Assembly (NCBI RefSeq): GCF_030551255.1 | Contig: NZ_CP130630.1 | Span: 9,423,001 to 9,487,000 of the forward strand | DNA: 64,000 nucleotides | Origin: Streptomyces sp. NL15-2K | GTDB taxonomy: Bacteria; Actinomycetota; Actinomycetes; Streptomycetales; Streptomycetaceae | Reading direction: 5' to 3' | In this document: piece after piece, positions 8,291 through 16,089 of the stretch | Layout: every line of letters begins with the position of its first letter | Numbering within the stretch: the stretch's first letter is position 1 | Translations under genes and position numbers: made by a program | The notes under the pieces: generated by a model | The model's input: only the letters and a program-made list of their open reading frames with translations | What the model was told of the DNA's origin: nothing | The model's database searches: none

Positions 8291-9304
8291 TCAGACCAGC
8301 AGCGAGGTGGCCGACTGCCGGGCGGACCGGGAGCGGCGCAGATCGCGGGTGATGTTGACGCGCTTGAGCCAGCGGTCGCGGCCGTCGTAGGCGGCGGCGA
8401 ACGGCTTGCGGCCGTGCACGGCCTGGTAGTTGTCGACGAGCAGCAGCGAGCCCGCGTCCAGGGCGACGTACTGCAGCCCGTCCTCGATGAGCGCGGCGAT
8501 GTTGTCGTACGCCCGCCGGGCGGCCGCGTCCCCGGGCGCCGGGCTCATGTAGGCCGGGTCGATCCGCAGATACGGGTCTTCGGGGTCGCCGAACAGGACG
8601 GCGACGCGCTCCGGGGTGTCGTCCATCTCGGCGATCGCCGCGAACCGTTCGGCCGACTGCGCGCCCGCCGCGTTCTGCTCGGGCGTGTGCGAGGTGTCGG
8701 GGCGGATCAGATAGCGCGGTTCGAGGAGCGTGGCCCGGTCCTCGGGGGTGAGCCGGGACAGGTCGGGCCAGCCCAGGGTGGTCACGGCACGCTGGTGGTT
8801 GCGCAGGCACAGCAGGCCCACGTAGTCGCAGCGCAGCTGGTGGAACGCGTCCTCGGTGTGCCACAGCAGCTCGGCCTTGCTGCTGGAGCCCATCTGCTCG
8901 GTCTCCTCGCCGGGGATGGGCAGCACGTCGTGGACGAGCCGGCCGTTCTGCTGGGTGGCCCAGCCGAAGGCCTCACCGAGCAGGGCCGCGTGCAGCAGGA
9001 GCAGCAGTTCCTGGTTTCGGGTCCGCTCGGGATCCGGGGTGGGGCGGGTCGCGGGGGTCGGTCCGATCCGGTCGTCGTCGATGCCGAAGCCTGTGACGAC
9101 GAGGGCGCGCGGGCTGTCGTAGAGCCGCATCCCGGTCAGCTCGGTGCGGATGCGCAGCGGCAGTTCCTGTGCGGCGAGCCGGGTGCGGTGCAGCAGCGCC
9201 ACGGTGGAGTCGACCGGTACATCGGCCAGGGTGCGCAACAGGTCGTCGACCTCAGTGTTCTCCTCATCGGTGAGTGTGATGGTGCGCAGCTGAAGGTCAG
9301 TCAT
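8291..9304 (-). CDS. AsnO/VioC-like 2-oxoglutarate amino acid hydroxylase
   Basis: This 337-residue member of the clavaminate synthase-like group hydroxylates free amino acids at the beta carbon; AsnO uses Asn and VioC uses Arg. Iron ligands are H149 and E151 (LLWHTEDAFHQLRCDY) and H297 (DNYQAVHGRKPF). The C-terminal block DRWLKRVNITRDLRRSR carries the 2-oxoglutarate Arg. The ATG at 9304 has a strong GAGGAG site about six bases upstream and overlaps the NRPS stop by eight bases; an ATG four codons earlier is less well placed. Substrate is open. The Asn-like code of the free-standing A domain favours Asn, while the basic-looking code of the second A domain would also fit Arg. Confidence 0.88.
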   Translation of the reverse strand: MTDLQLRTITLTDEENTEVDDLLRTLADVPVDSTVALLHRTRLAAQELPLRIRTELTGMRLYDSPRALVVTGFGIDDDRIGPTPATRPTPDPERTRNQELLLLLHAALLGEAFGWATQQNGRLVHDVLPIPGEETEQMGSSSKAELLWHTEDAFHQLRCDYVGLLCLRNHQRAVTTLGWPDLSRLTPEDRATLLEPRYLIRPDTSHTPEQNAAGAQSAERFAAIAEMDDTPERVAVLFGDPEDPYLRIDPAYMSPAPGDAAARRAYDNIAALIEDGLQYVALDAGSLLLVDNYQAVHGRKPFAAAYDGRDRWLKRVNITRDLRRSRSARQSATSLLV

Positions 9305-12300
9305 GGTTCTCCTCATCGAGGGCTGCCGCCAACGCGGCGACGGTCTGCTCGCTCAGCAACTGCCGGACGGTCAGCTGGACGCCGGCCCGACGGCACCGGG
9401 CGACGGCCCTGATGGCGAGGAGGGAGTCCCCGCCCAGGGTGAAGAAGTTGTCGTGCACGCCGACCTCGGGGAGGCCGAGCACCTGCGCCCACGCGTTGGC
9501 CAGGGTCTGTTCGAGGCCGGTACGGGGCGCGGTGGCGGCGCTGTCGCTCTGCCGGGCGGCGCGGCCTGCGGTGACGAGCCCGCCGAGTGCTCCCCGGTCG
9601 AGCTTGCCGGTGCCGGTGCGGGGCAGTGCGTCCACCTCGACGATCCGCGCGGGCAGCAGATGGGCGGGCAGTCGTTCGGCGAGCCAGGAACGCAGCCCGT
9701 CGGCGGCCGGGCCCTCTTCGGTCGTACGCCGATGCCGGGTCGGCGCGTTCGTCAGCCGGGCCGACGGTCCGGGCGCGGGGTGGGGGACGAGCAGCGGACG
9801 GTCGTCGCAGGCGCCCTGCCGGACCAGCAGGACGTCCATCGCGCCCCGCGGATCTGCGGCGGCCCAGCTGACGCTCACCCGGTAGGGGGTGGAGTCCTCC
9901 AGCGTCCACAGGTCCTCGGGGTCGACGGCCGTCGTGCGTACGGGCGCTTCGAGCAGCTCGTTGTCGCGGGTCAGGCGGTCGTTGGCGACGCCGCGCACGA
10001 GCAGGGCGTCCGGACCCCTGTGGTCCAGGCGGGCGGACAGCGACGCCAGGTCGTGCACCTGATCGCCCCAGGTGATCACCTCCGCCTCCGGGGCGGCCGG
10101 ACGGTCACCCACGTGCAGCACCACGTCGTAGCGGTACAGGCTCATCTCGTTGCGGTGCCGTCCCCGGCGGGGCAGGATCTCGACTCCGGTGACGCGGGGC
10201 GAGCGGGCGGCGAGCGCGGTGAAGTACTCGGGGGAGATCAGCAACTCGCTGTCCCGGGCAGCGAGTTCACCGGCAGCGCGAGCCACGTCCTGCGCCGAGG
10301 AGCCGGGATCGGCGTGCGCGAGGGCCTGGCGGGCGTAGAACTGCGGGGCGAGGGCGAGGTTGCGTACGTCTCCTACGAAGACGCGCCCCTGGTCGGCCGT
10401 GGCGTCGACGGCGCGGTCCAGGACGGCGTCGAGATAGTCGCGGTCGGGGAAGTACTGGACGACCGAGTTGATGACGACGAGGTCGGTGGACGCGGCGTCG
10501 ACGCCGGTGAAGTCGGTCGCCTCGCGGTGGTGCAGCCGCGCCTGGTGCGCGGGGCGGCGGCGCAGCCCTTCCCGGAGCCATTCCACGGCGGGCCGCGAGA
10601 AGTCGGTGCCGGTGTACTCGGCGACGTGCGGCAGCAGCCGCCACATGAGCAGCCCGGTGCCGCAGCCGATCTCCAGGACGCGCTTGGCCGGCCCGTCCAG
10701 GAGCCGGACGACGGTGGTGCCGACCCACTCCCGCATGTGCTCGGCGGGGATCGGCGCACCGGTGAGGCTGTCGTTCCAGCCCTTGATGTTGAAGGTGAGT
10801 TCGCCGTCGGCGGCGTCGATGTGGGTTGTCTCGAAGACGTCGTTCCAGTCCTCGACCTGGGCGCCCTGGCCGCCGTCGGCCGAACTGCCGTACGGGGCGC
10901 GGGAGCCGAGGGCGACGAGGGCGATCAGCCGGGCGGTGCCGTCGTCGGCGGCCACGGTGACGGCGGCTTCCTTGACGGTCGGGTGGTGGGTGAGGACGGT
11001 TTCGATCTCGCCGGGTTCGATGCGGAAGCCGCGGAGTTTGATCTGGTCGTCGGTGCGTCCGAGGTATTCGAGGGTGCCGTCGGGGCGCCGTCGGGCGCGG
11101 TCGCCGGTGCGGTAGAGGCGGCTGCCGGGGGTGTCGCTGTAGGGGTCGGCGATGAAGCGTTGCGCGGTGAGGGCGGGGCGGTTGACGTAGCCGCGGGCAA
11201 GTCCCGGGCCGCCGAGGTAGATCTCGCCGGCGACTCCGACGGGGACCGGCCGCAGCCGCTCGTCGAGGACGCGGAGGCGGACGTCGGGCAGCGGAGTGCC
11301 GATGACGGGGATGTCGACAGGGCCGGACAGATCGTGGCAGGTGGCGTCGACGGTCGCTTCAGTGGGGCCGTACAGGTTGAAGGCGCGAGTACGCCGCTGG
11401 CCGCGCAGCGCCTGCCACAGCGACGGCGAGACCGCCTCACCGCCCACCATGACCATGGACGGCGCCCACGCTCCCTCCAGCAGTCCGGCGGACGTGAGGA
11501 GTTCGAGCTGCGACGACGTCGTGTCGATGACGTCGATCCGGTGCTCCTTGACGAACCGGACCAGGGCCGAGGGGTCGCGGCGTACGTCCTCGGGCACGAT
11601 GAACAGCTCGTGACCGGCCAGCATCCAGCTCAGTTGCTCCATGGACGCGTCGAACGTGAAGGGCGCGGTGAGCGTCGCGCGCAGCTTCCTGTCCCCGGGC
11701 GGCACGCTGTCGGCCCCGGCGAGATACGGGTCGTGGCCGAGGAAGGTCGCCTGCAGGGTGCTGGTGAGGTGGTTCAGGGAGCGGTGCTGGACGGCGACAC
11801 CCTTCGGCGCGCCCGTCGAGCCGGACGTGTAGATGATGTAAGCGGCCTGGTCGGGGCGGATGTGCGGCGCGGTCACCGAGCCGTCGGCCGCGGGCTGCCG
11901 CGGGTCGAGATGGACGCGGCCGGGGCCTGCGGGCAGGTCGCGGGTGATGACGACGGGTGCCGCGGTGTCGTCCAGGACGTAGGCGGTGCGGTCGGCGGGC
12001 CACTCCGGGTCCAGGGGGACGTAGACGCCGCCCGCCCGCATCACAGCCAGCAGGGCGACAACGCTGTCAGTGGAGCGGGGCAGGCAGACCGCGACCGGCG
12101 TCTCGGGGGTGATCCCGAGGGCGAGCAACGTCCGTGCCAGCGACGCCACTTGAGCGTCCAGCTCGGCGAACGTGAGCGTGTCCTCGCCGCACGTCACCGC
12201 CCGCGCGTCCGGCGCCGCCCGCACCACCTCCGCGAACCGCTCCGGGACGCCGCCCGGTCCGGCGAGCGCCGCGTCCCGCTGCCCGAACTCACCAAGGAGC

Positions 12301-14603
12301 AGCCGCCGTTCAGCCTCGCCGGACAGCGGCAGATCGCCGATCGGGTGGCCTGGGTCCGCGGCAACGCCGCCGAGCAGCGTCAGATAGTGGGCGGCCAGCA
12401 CGTCCATGCGGGGCCGGTCGAACAGATCGGGGCAGTAGTTCAGGATCCCCCGGTACGATCCATCGTCGGCCCGCTTGATGTCCAAGGACAGGTCGAACTG
12501 CGAGACGGCCTCCCCGACCGGGTACCGCTCCACCTCCGCCCCGGGCAGGTCCGGCCGCGCCGCCGGCGTGTTCAGGAGCTGGAAGGTGATCTGGACGAGG
12601 GGGTTGTGGCTGAGGTCGCGCTCGGGTGCGAGTGTCTCGACCAGGGTCTCGAAGGGCAGGTCCTGATGGGCGAAGGCGCCGAGTGCGGCCTCACGCACCT
12701 GCTCCAGGAGGTCCCGGAAGGACAGACCGGGGGCGCAGGTCACGCGCAGGGGGAGCGTGTTGACGAAGAAGCCGACCAGGGGTTCCGTCTCGGTGCGGGT
12801 GCGCCCTGCCGACGGCACGCCGACCACGATGTCCTCGTGCCCGGCATGACGCGCCAGCAGTACCTGGAAGGCGCCGAGCAGTGTCATGAACAGGGTGACG
12901 CCCTGCTCCCGGCCCAGCTCCTCCAGCGCGGTGACCACAGCATCGGGCAGCGCGAACTCGACCGTCTCGCCCCGCCCGGACTGGACGGCGGGCCGCGGGT
13001 GGTCGGTGGGCAGCCGCAGCACCGAGGGCGCGCCGTCCAAAGCCCGCTTCCAGTACGCGAGTTGCTCCTCCTGTACCGGGCCGGTCATCCAGTCCCGCTG
13101 CCAGACGGCGAAGTCGGCGTACTGGACGTCCAGTGGAGGGAGTCCGGCGGGGTCGCCCGTGACGCACTCTCGGTACAGCCGGCCGAGTTCGTCCACCAGC
13201 ACACCCACGGACCAGGCGTCGGAGACGATGTGGTGCATGGTGACCACCAGCACATGCTCGTCGTCGGCCAGCTGGGCCACCACCACGCGCATCAGCGCGC
13301 CGTCCGCCAGGCGGAAGGGGGTCTGCGCCTCCGCCGCCACCAGCCTGCGCGCCGACTCCTCCCGCTCGGCGGGCTCCAGTGGTGTCAGGTCGACCCGCGT
13401 GAGGGCGGCCGCGCGCCGCGCGCCCGGCCTGTCGGCGGCATCAATGACCTGGTACGGCACACCGTCCCGCTCGACGAACGCCGTCCGCAGCGTCTCATGC
13501 CGAGCGACCAGCATCCGCAGCGCCCGCCGCAGCGCGTCCAGGTCGAGCCGTCCCCGTATGCGGAAGGCGTCGCACATCGTGTAGAAGGCACTGTCGGGCA
13601 CCAACTGGTCCAGGAACCACAGGCGTTGCTGCGCGAACGACAGCGGCAGCGGCCCGCCGCGCTCCACCGGCCGGAGCGCCGCCTCCTCGCGGCCGTCCTG
13701 GCCGCCGGCGTGTTCGGCCCGCACCCAGGCGGCCAGCTCCTCGACCGTCGGCGCGTCGAACAGGGCCCGCAGCGGCAGCTCGACACCGAGCAGCTTCCGC
13801 AGGCGCGCCACCACCTGGACTGCCAGCAGCGACTTGCCGCCCAGGTCGAAGAAGCGGTCCCGCACGCCGACCCGGTCGACGCCGAGCACGGCGCACCAGA
13901 CCTGCGCCACGACCTCCTCCACCACATCGCGTGGCGCCACAGAGGTGACCGGCCGGTGTATGACCTCATCGGCGTCCAGCACAAGACGATTGCCTGACAG
14001 GAGCGGCGCGATCAGGTGGAGAATCTCCGCCCCGACCGGAATCCCGATGCCCGGGTCGTCGATATAGCGCGCCAAATCGGCGTAGGAGACAACCGAATTA
14101 CCCGGCCTTCCATCAGGGGGTTCCGTATAAAGAATGTAGGCGATTCCCGGCACGCTCCGCGCGATGTGAATCGGCGGGACAACAGGGATTGTCGGCGGCT
14201 CGTCGTCCAGGAAACAGACAGGCCAGTCGCCGGTGAATTCTGGAGCGGCGGCACGGGTGGTGACGAGGACATCGGGGGCCGCGTCGGCGAGGATCTCGCG
14301 CTGCCGTCCGGCCGGAGCGCCAGGGTCCGCGGGAAGGCACGCGGCACCCAGTTTGAGCACCGCACACAGGGTGGCGACGAGGTCAGGATCGCGCGGCAGG
14401 ACCACCGTCACCAGCGTCGAGGGACCGGCGCCCGCGGCCGCCAGACGCGCGGCGATCGCCTCGGCCCGCCGATTCAGCTCCCCGTAACCGGTCACGGCCC
14501 CCTGATACAGAATCGCGCTCCGCTCCGGCGTGATCATGGAATGTCGTTCGAAGCTGTCTGCCGCTGCGTTTTTCCCTCCGAGTTCAGCGCCGTAATTCGT
14601 CAC
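9297..14603 (-). CDS. NRPS with collapsed A domain: (A*)-T-C-A-MT-T
   Basis: This 1768-residue synthetase opens the operon. Residues 15-205 start like an A domain (SFERHSMITPERSA, GYGELNRRAEAIAARL), but the A3 loop is degraded (YILYTEPPDGRPGN) and A4-A10 are absent. A carrier domain follows (FFDLGGKSLLAV, S258). Then come an LCL-like C domain (about 318-740; C3 MHHIVSDAWS) and a full A domain (about 775-1190 plus A10 near 1666) interrupted by a methyltransferase (VLEIGCGTG near 1307). A last carrier ends the protein (FFTLGGDSLLAI, S1727). The A code reads about D-A-E-D-M-G-L-V-D-K; acidic residues at 239 and 278 suggest a basic side chain. The insertion site is typical of N-methylation. The first carrier must be loaded in trans. 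The GTG start at 14603 has GGGGGA upstream and gives the usual A-domain N-terminus; no TE is present. Confidence 0.9.
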   Translation of the reverse strand: MTNYGAELGGKNAAADSFERHSMITPERSAILYQGAVTGYGELNRRAEAIAARLAAAGAGPSTLVTVVLPRDPDLVATLCAVLKLGAACLPADPGAPAGRQREILADAAPDVLVTTRAAAPEFTGDWPVCFLDDEPPTIPVVPPIHIARSVPGIAYILYTEPPDGRPGNSVVSYADLARYIDDPGIGIPVGAEILHLIAPLLSGNRLVLDADEVIHRPVTSVAPRDVVEEVVAQVWCAVLGVDRVGVRDRFFDLGGKSLLAVQVVARLRKLLGVELPLRALFDAPTVEELAAWVRAEHAGGQDGREEAALRPVERGGPLPLSFAQQRLWFLDQLVPDSAFYTMCDAFRIRGRLDLDALRRALRMLVARHETLRTAFVERDGVPYQVIDAADRPGARRAAALTRVDLTPLEPAEREESARRLVAAEAQTPFRLADGALMRVVVAQLADDEHVLVVTMHHIVSDAWSVGVLVDELGRLYRECVTGDPAGLPPLDVQYADFAVWQRDWMTGPVQEEQLAYWKRALDGAPSVLRLPTDHPRPAVQSGRGETVEFALPDAVVTALEELGREQGVTLFMTLLGAFQVLLARHAGHEDIVVGVPSAGRTRTETEPLVGFFVNTLPLRVTCAPGLSFRDLLEQVREAALGAFAHQDLPFETLVETLAPERDLSHNPLVQITFQLLNTPAARPDLPGAEVERYPVGEAVSQFDLSLDIKRADDGSYRGILNYCPDLFDRPRMDVLAAHYLTLLGGVAADPGHPIGDLPLSGEAERRLLLGEFGQRDAALAGPGGVPERFAEVVRAAPDARAVTCGEDTLTFAELDAQVASLARTLLALGITPETPVAVCLPRSTDSVVALLAVMRAGGVYVPLDPEWPADRTAYVLDDTAAPVVITRDLPAGPGRVHLDPRQPAADGSVTAPHIRPDQAAYIIYTSGSTGAPKGVAVQHRSLNHLTSTLQATFLGHDPYLAGADSVPPGDRKLRATLTAPFTFDASMEQLSWMLAGHELFIVPEDVRRDPSALVRFVKEHRIDVIDTTSSQLELLTSAGLLEGAWAPSMVMVGGEAVSPSLWQALRGQRRTRAFNLYGPTEATVDATCHDLSGPVDIPVIGTPLPDVRLRVLDERLRPVPVGVAGEIYLGGPGLARGYVNRPALTAQRFIADPYSDTPGSRLYRTGDRARRRPDGTLEYLGRTDDQIKLRGFRIEPGEIETVLTHHPTVKEAAVTVAADDGTARLIALVALGSRAPYGSSADGGQGAQVEDWNDVFETTHIDAADGELTFNIKGWNDSLTGAPIPAEHMREWVGTTVVRLLDGPAKRVLEIGCGTGLLMWRLLPHVAEYTGTDFSRPAVEWLREGLRRRPAHQARLHHREATDFTGVDAASTDLVVINSVVQYFPDRDYLDAVLDRAVDATADQGRVFVGDVRNLALAPQFYARQALAHADPGSSAQDVARAAGELAARDSELLISPEYFTALAARSPRVTGVEILPRRGRHRNEMSLYRYDVVLHVGDRPAAPEAEVITWGDQVHDLASLSARLDHRGPDALLVRGVANDRLTRDNELLEAPVRTTAVDPEDLWTLEDSTPYRVSVSWAAADPRGAMDVLLVRQGACDDRPLLVPHPAPGPSARLTNAPTRHRRTTEEGPAADGLRSWLAERLPAHLLPARIVEVDALPRTGTGKLDRGALGGLVTAGRAARQSDSAATAPRTGLEQTLANAWAQVLGLPEVGVHDNFFTLGGDSLLAIRAVARCRRAGVQLTVRQLLSEQTVAALAAALDEENHD

Positions 14604-15069
14604 GATGATCCCCCGTACCGCCGGAAATCGGAAACCACAAGGTGGACATTGAAAGTATCTGAGGTCATTCGCAGCCATGATCTCTACCGGCGCAATACGA
14701 AAAAAGGCGGTTTCCAGCCAATACCAAATCTTTGGAATACCTGATACATCTCCGCGATGTCCTCGTGCGACCCGTGACCGGGCGGGCCGCACAGGGCCGG
14801 TGGAACGGCTGGAACTCACCTCTGGCCGCGCAGGTTCGCCCGGCCGCTCCGGATCATGCGCCGGGCGCCGGGGCGGGAATTTCATCGCAGGCCCCTCGGT
14901 ACCGCCTCGATCGGCAGCGCCGCCCGGGCCGCGGCGGCAGGCCCGCCCTCGAGGACCCCGCAGCCCGCACCTGAGACGGTTGGAAACACGGCTTTGCCGT
15001 GGACCGCCTCCAGTGCGGCGTCGTCGCCCGCGCGGTACGGGCCGTGGGCCACGCTGCCGGCCCCGGGGC

Positions 15070-15177
15070 GGCCTGACCAGCAAGGTCCACCTGGCTTGCG
15101 ATGCCCTGGGGCGCCCACTGGCCTTCACTGTCACCAGCGGGAACACCGACGACTGCACGCAGTTCACCGCCGTGATG
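15070..15177 (+). pseudogene. IS5-type transposase fragment
   Basis: The translation includes GLTSKVHLACDALGRPLAFT followed by VTSGNTDDCTQF, the characteristic stretch of IS5-family DDE transposases around the first catalytic Asp. Only about 36 codons remain. The flanking frame does not continue into transposase sequence on either side, so this is the scar of an old insertion between the NRPS operon and the reductase gene. Confidence 0.75.
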
Positions 15178-15202
15178 GTCCGACCAGATCCGCAACAAGC
15201 AG

Positions 15203-15241
15203 GGGCGCCTGGCGGCATCTGCCCAGGTCAGGCGCCCTTTT
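15203..15241 (+). terminator. Hairpin followed by T-run
   Basis: A 9-bp perfect stem (GGGCGCCTG / CAGGCGCCC) encloses a 17-base loop and is followed directly by TTTT, the layout of a rho-independent terminator reading rightward. No complete plus-strand gene ends just before it, so it may belong to the decayed insertion sequence upstream. Confidence 0.5.
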
Positions 15242-15280
15242 CTACACCTGGAAGGAGCCAGGCTTCTTCGGTGAGTACGG

Positions 15281-15307
15281 CACCAGCAGGTTCTTCGTCT
15301 GCTGGTG
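15281..15307. repeat. Small perfect hairpin
   Basis: CACCAGCAG and CTGCTGGTG pair perfectly over 9 bp around a 9-base loop, about 90 bp before the reductase start. It could be an operator or an mRNA structure; nothing further supports either. Confidence 0.4.
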
Positions 15308-15398
15308 GTACGGCGCCCGCGAGCCCGTGCGATGAGTCTTGTCGTGGTTGCCGGTCTATATCTCCGACACGCGATCAACCGCACTCGAGGAGATCATC

Positions 15399-15977
15399 AT
15401 GACCGCCACCTACACCTTCGACGTCTTTTCCAGCCTCGACGGCTTCGGCGCCGCCAGTGGCAACTGGACCGGCTACTGGGGCAAGCAGGGCCCCGAGCTC
15501 CTCGACCACCGCCTTGCCCTGTACAGCGAGGAGCAGCGGATGGTCTTCGGGGCCAACACGTATCGGGCGTTCGCGCGGATGCTGGCCTCGAGCACCGAGG
15601 GGTCCGACGTGCGTGATCCATGGGTCACACGGATGAGGAGCCTGCCGGCAACGGTGGTGTCGACCACACTGGAAGGAGTCCTCGACTGGCCGGATGCCAA
15701 CGTCGTGAGCGGGGACGCCGTCGACGTCGTCGCCCGGCTCAAGGAGGAGTCCGAGGTGCCGTTGCGCTCGCACGGCAGCCTGTCGATGAACCGGGCGCTG
15801 ATGGCCGCCGGTCTGGTCGACCGTGTCCAGTTGACGCTCTTCCCTGTGATCACCGGTCAGACCGGGCTGGATCCGATCTTCCAGGGTGCGGCCGACTTCG
15901 ACCTCGAGCTGATCGAGAGCCGGACGCTCGACGGCCACATCCAAGAGCTCGTCTACCGTCCCACCCTGCACGTTTGA
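15399..15977 (+). CDS. RibD C-terminal / dihydrofolate reductase-fold protein
   Basis: This 192-residue protein of the RibD-C/DHFR-like family is a probable NADPH-dependent reductase of unknown substrate. It has the N-terminal YTFDVFSSLDGFGAASGNW strand-loop, the FGANTYRAFARML segment, and the later VDRVQLTLFPVITGQTGLDP block common to the family. The ATG at 15399 is preceded by GAGGAG at good spacing; the upstream extension of the frame lacks family similarity. A paralogue lies at 44206-44829. It is not part of a visible operon. Confidence 0.85.
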   Translation: MTATYTFDVFSSLDGFGAASGNWTGYWGKQGPELLDHRLALYSEEQRMVFGANTYRAFARMLASSTEGSDVRDPWVTRMRSLPATVVSTTLEGVLDWPDANVVSGDAVDVVARLKEESEVPLRSHGSLSMNRALMAAGLVDRVQLTLFPVITGQTGLDPIFQGAADFDLELIESRTLDGHIQELVYRPTLHV

Positions 15978-16089
15978 GACGCCATCCGCTTTCCGAACAG
16001 TGTCCGGTTCTCGCCTGTTCGAGGTAAATGCCTGGACTGAGGACATCCCCGGACGGGACACTTCCGACTTCCGAACTTCCGGGAGTGTG

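Larger units (their letters stand above)
14604..15398. other. Intergenic region upstream of the NRPS operon
   Basis: No intact gene is supported here. The first 150 bp next to the NRPS start are relatively AT-rich and should contain the minus-strand promoter of the operon, but I cannot place -10/-35 boxes with confidence. The rest holds a transposase remnant and two hairpins, listed separately. An open frame ending at 15335 (C-terminus FFGEYGTSRFFVCWWYGA) is not recognised and may be a gene fragment. Confidence 0.6.

Noticed and set aside
2347..9412. Several long plus-strand frames (460-655 codons) across the NRPS operon
   Set aside because: These are antisense shadows of the oxygenase, A-T, MFS and thioesterase genes, without recognisable motifs or ribosome sites.
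9303..13997. A 1564-codon open frame on the plus strand opposite the NRPS
   Set aside because: It is the mirror of a high-GC coding region. Its translation is Gly/Arg/Gln-rich with no domain, while the minus strand shows full NRPS motifs.
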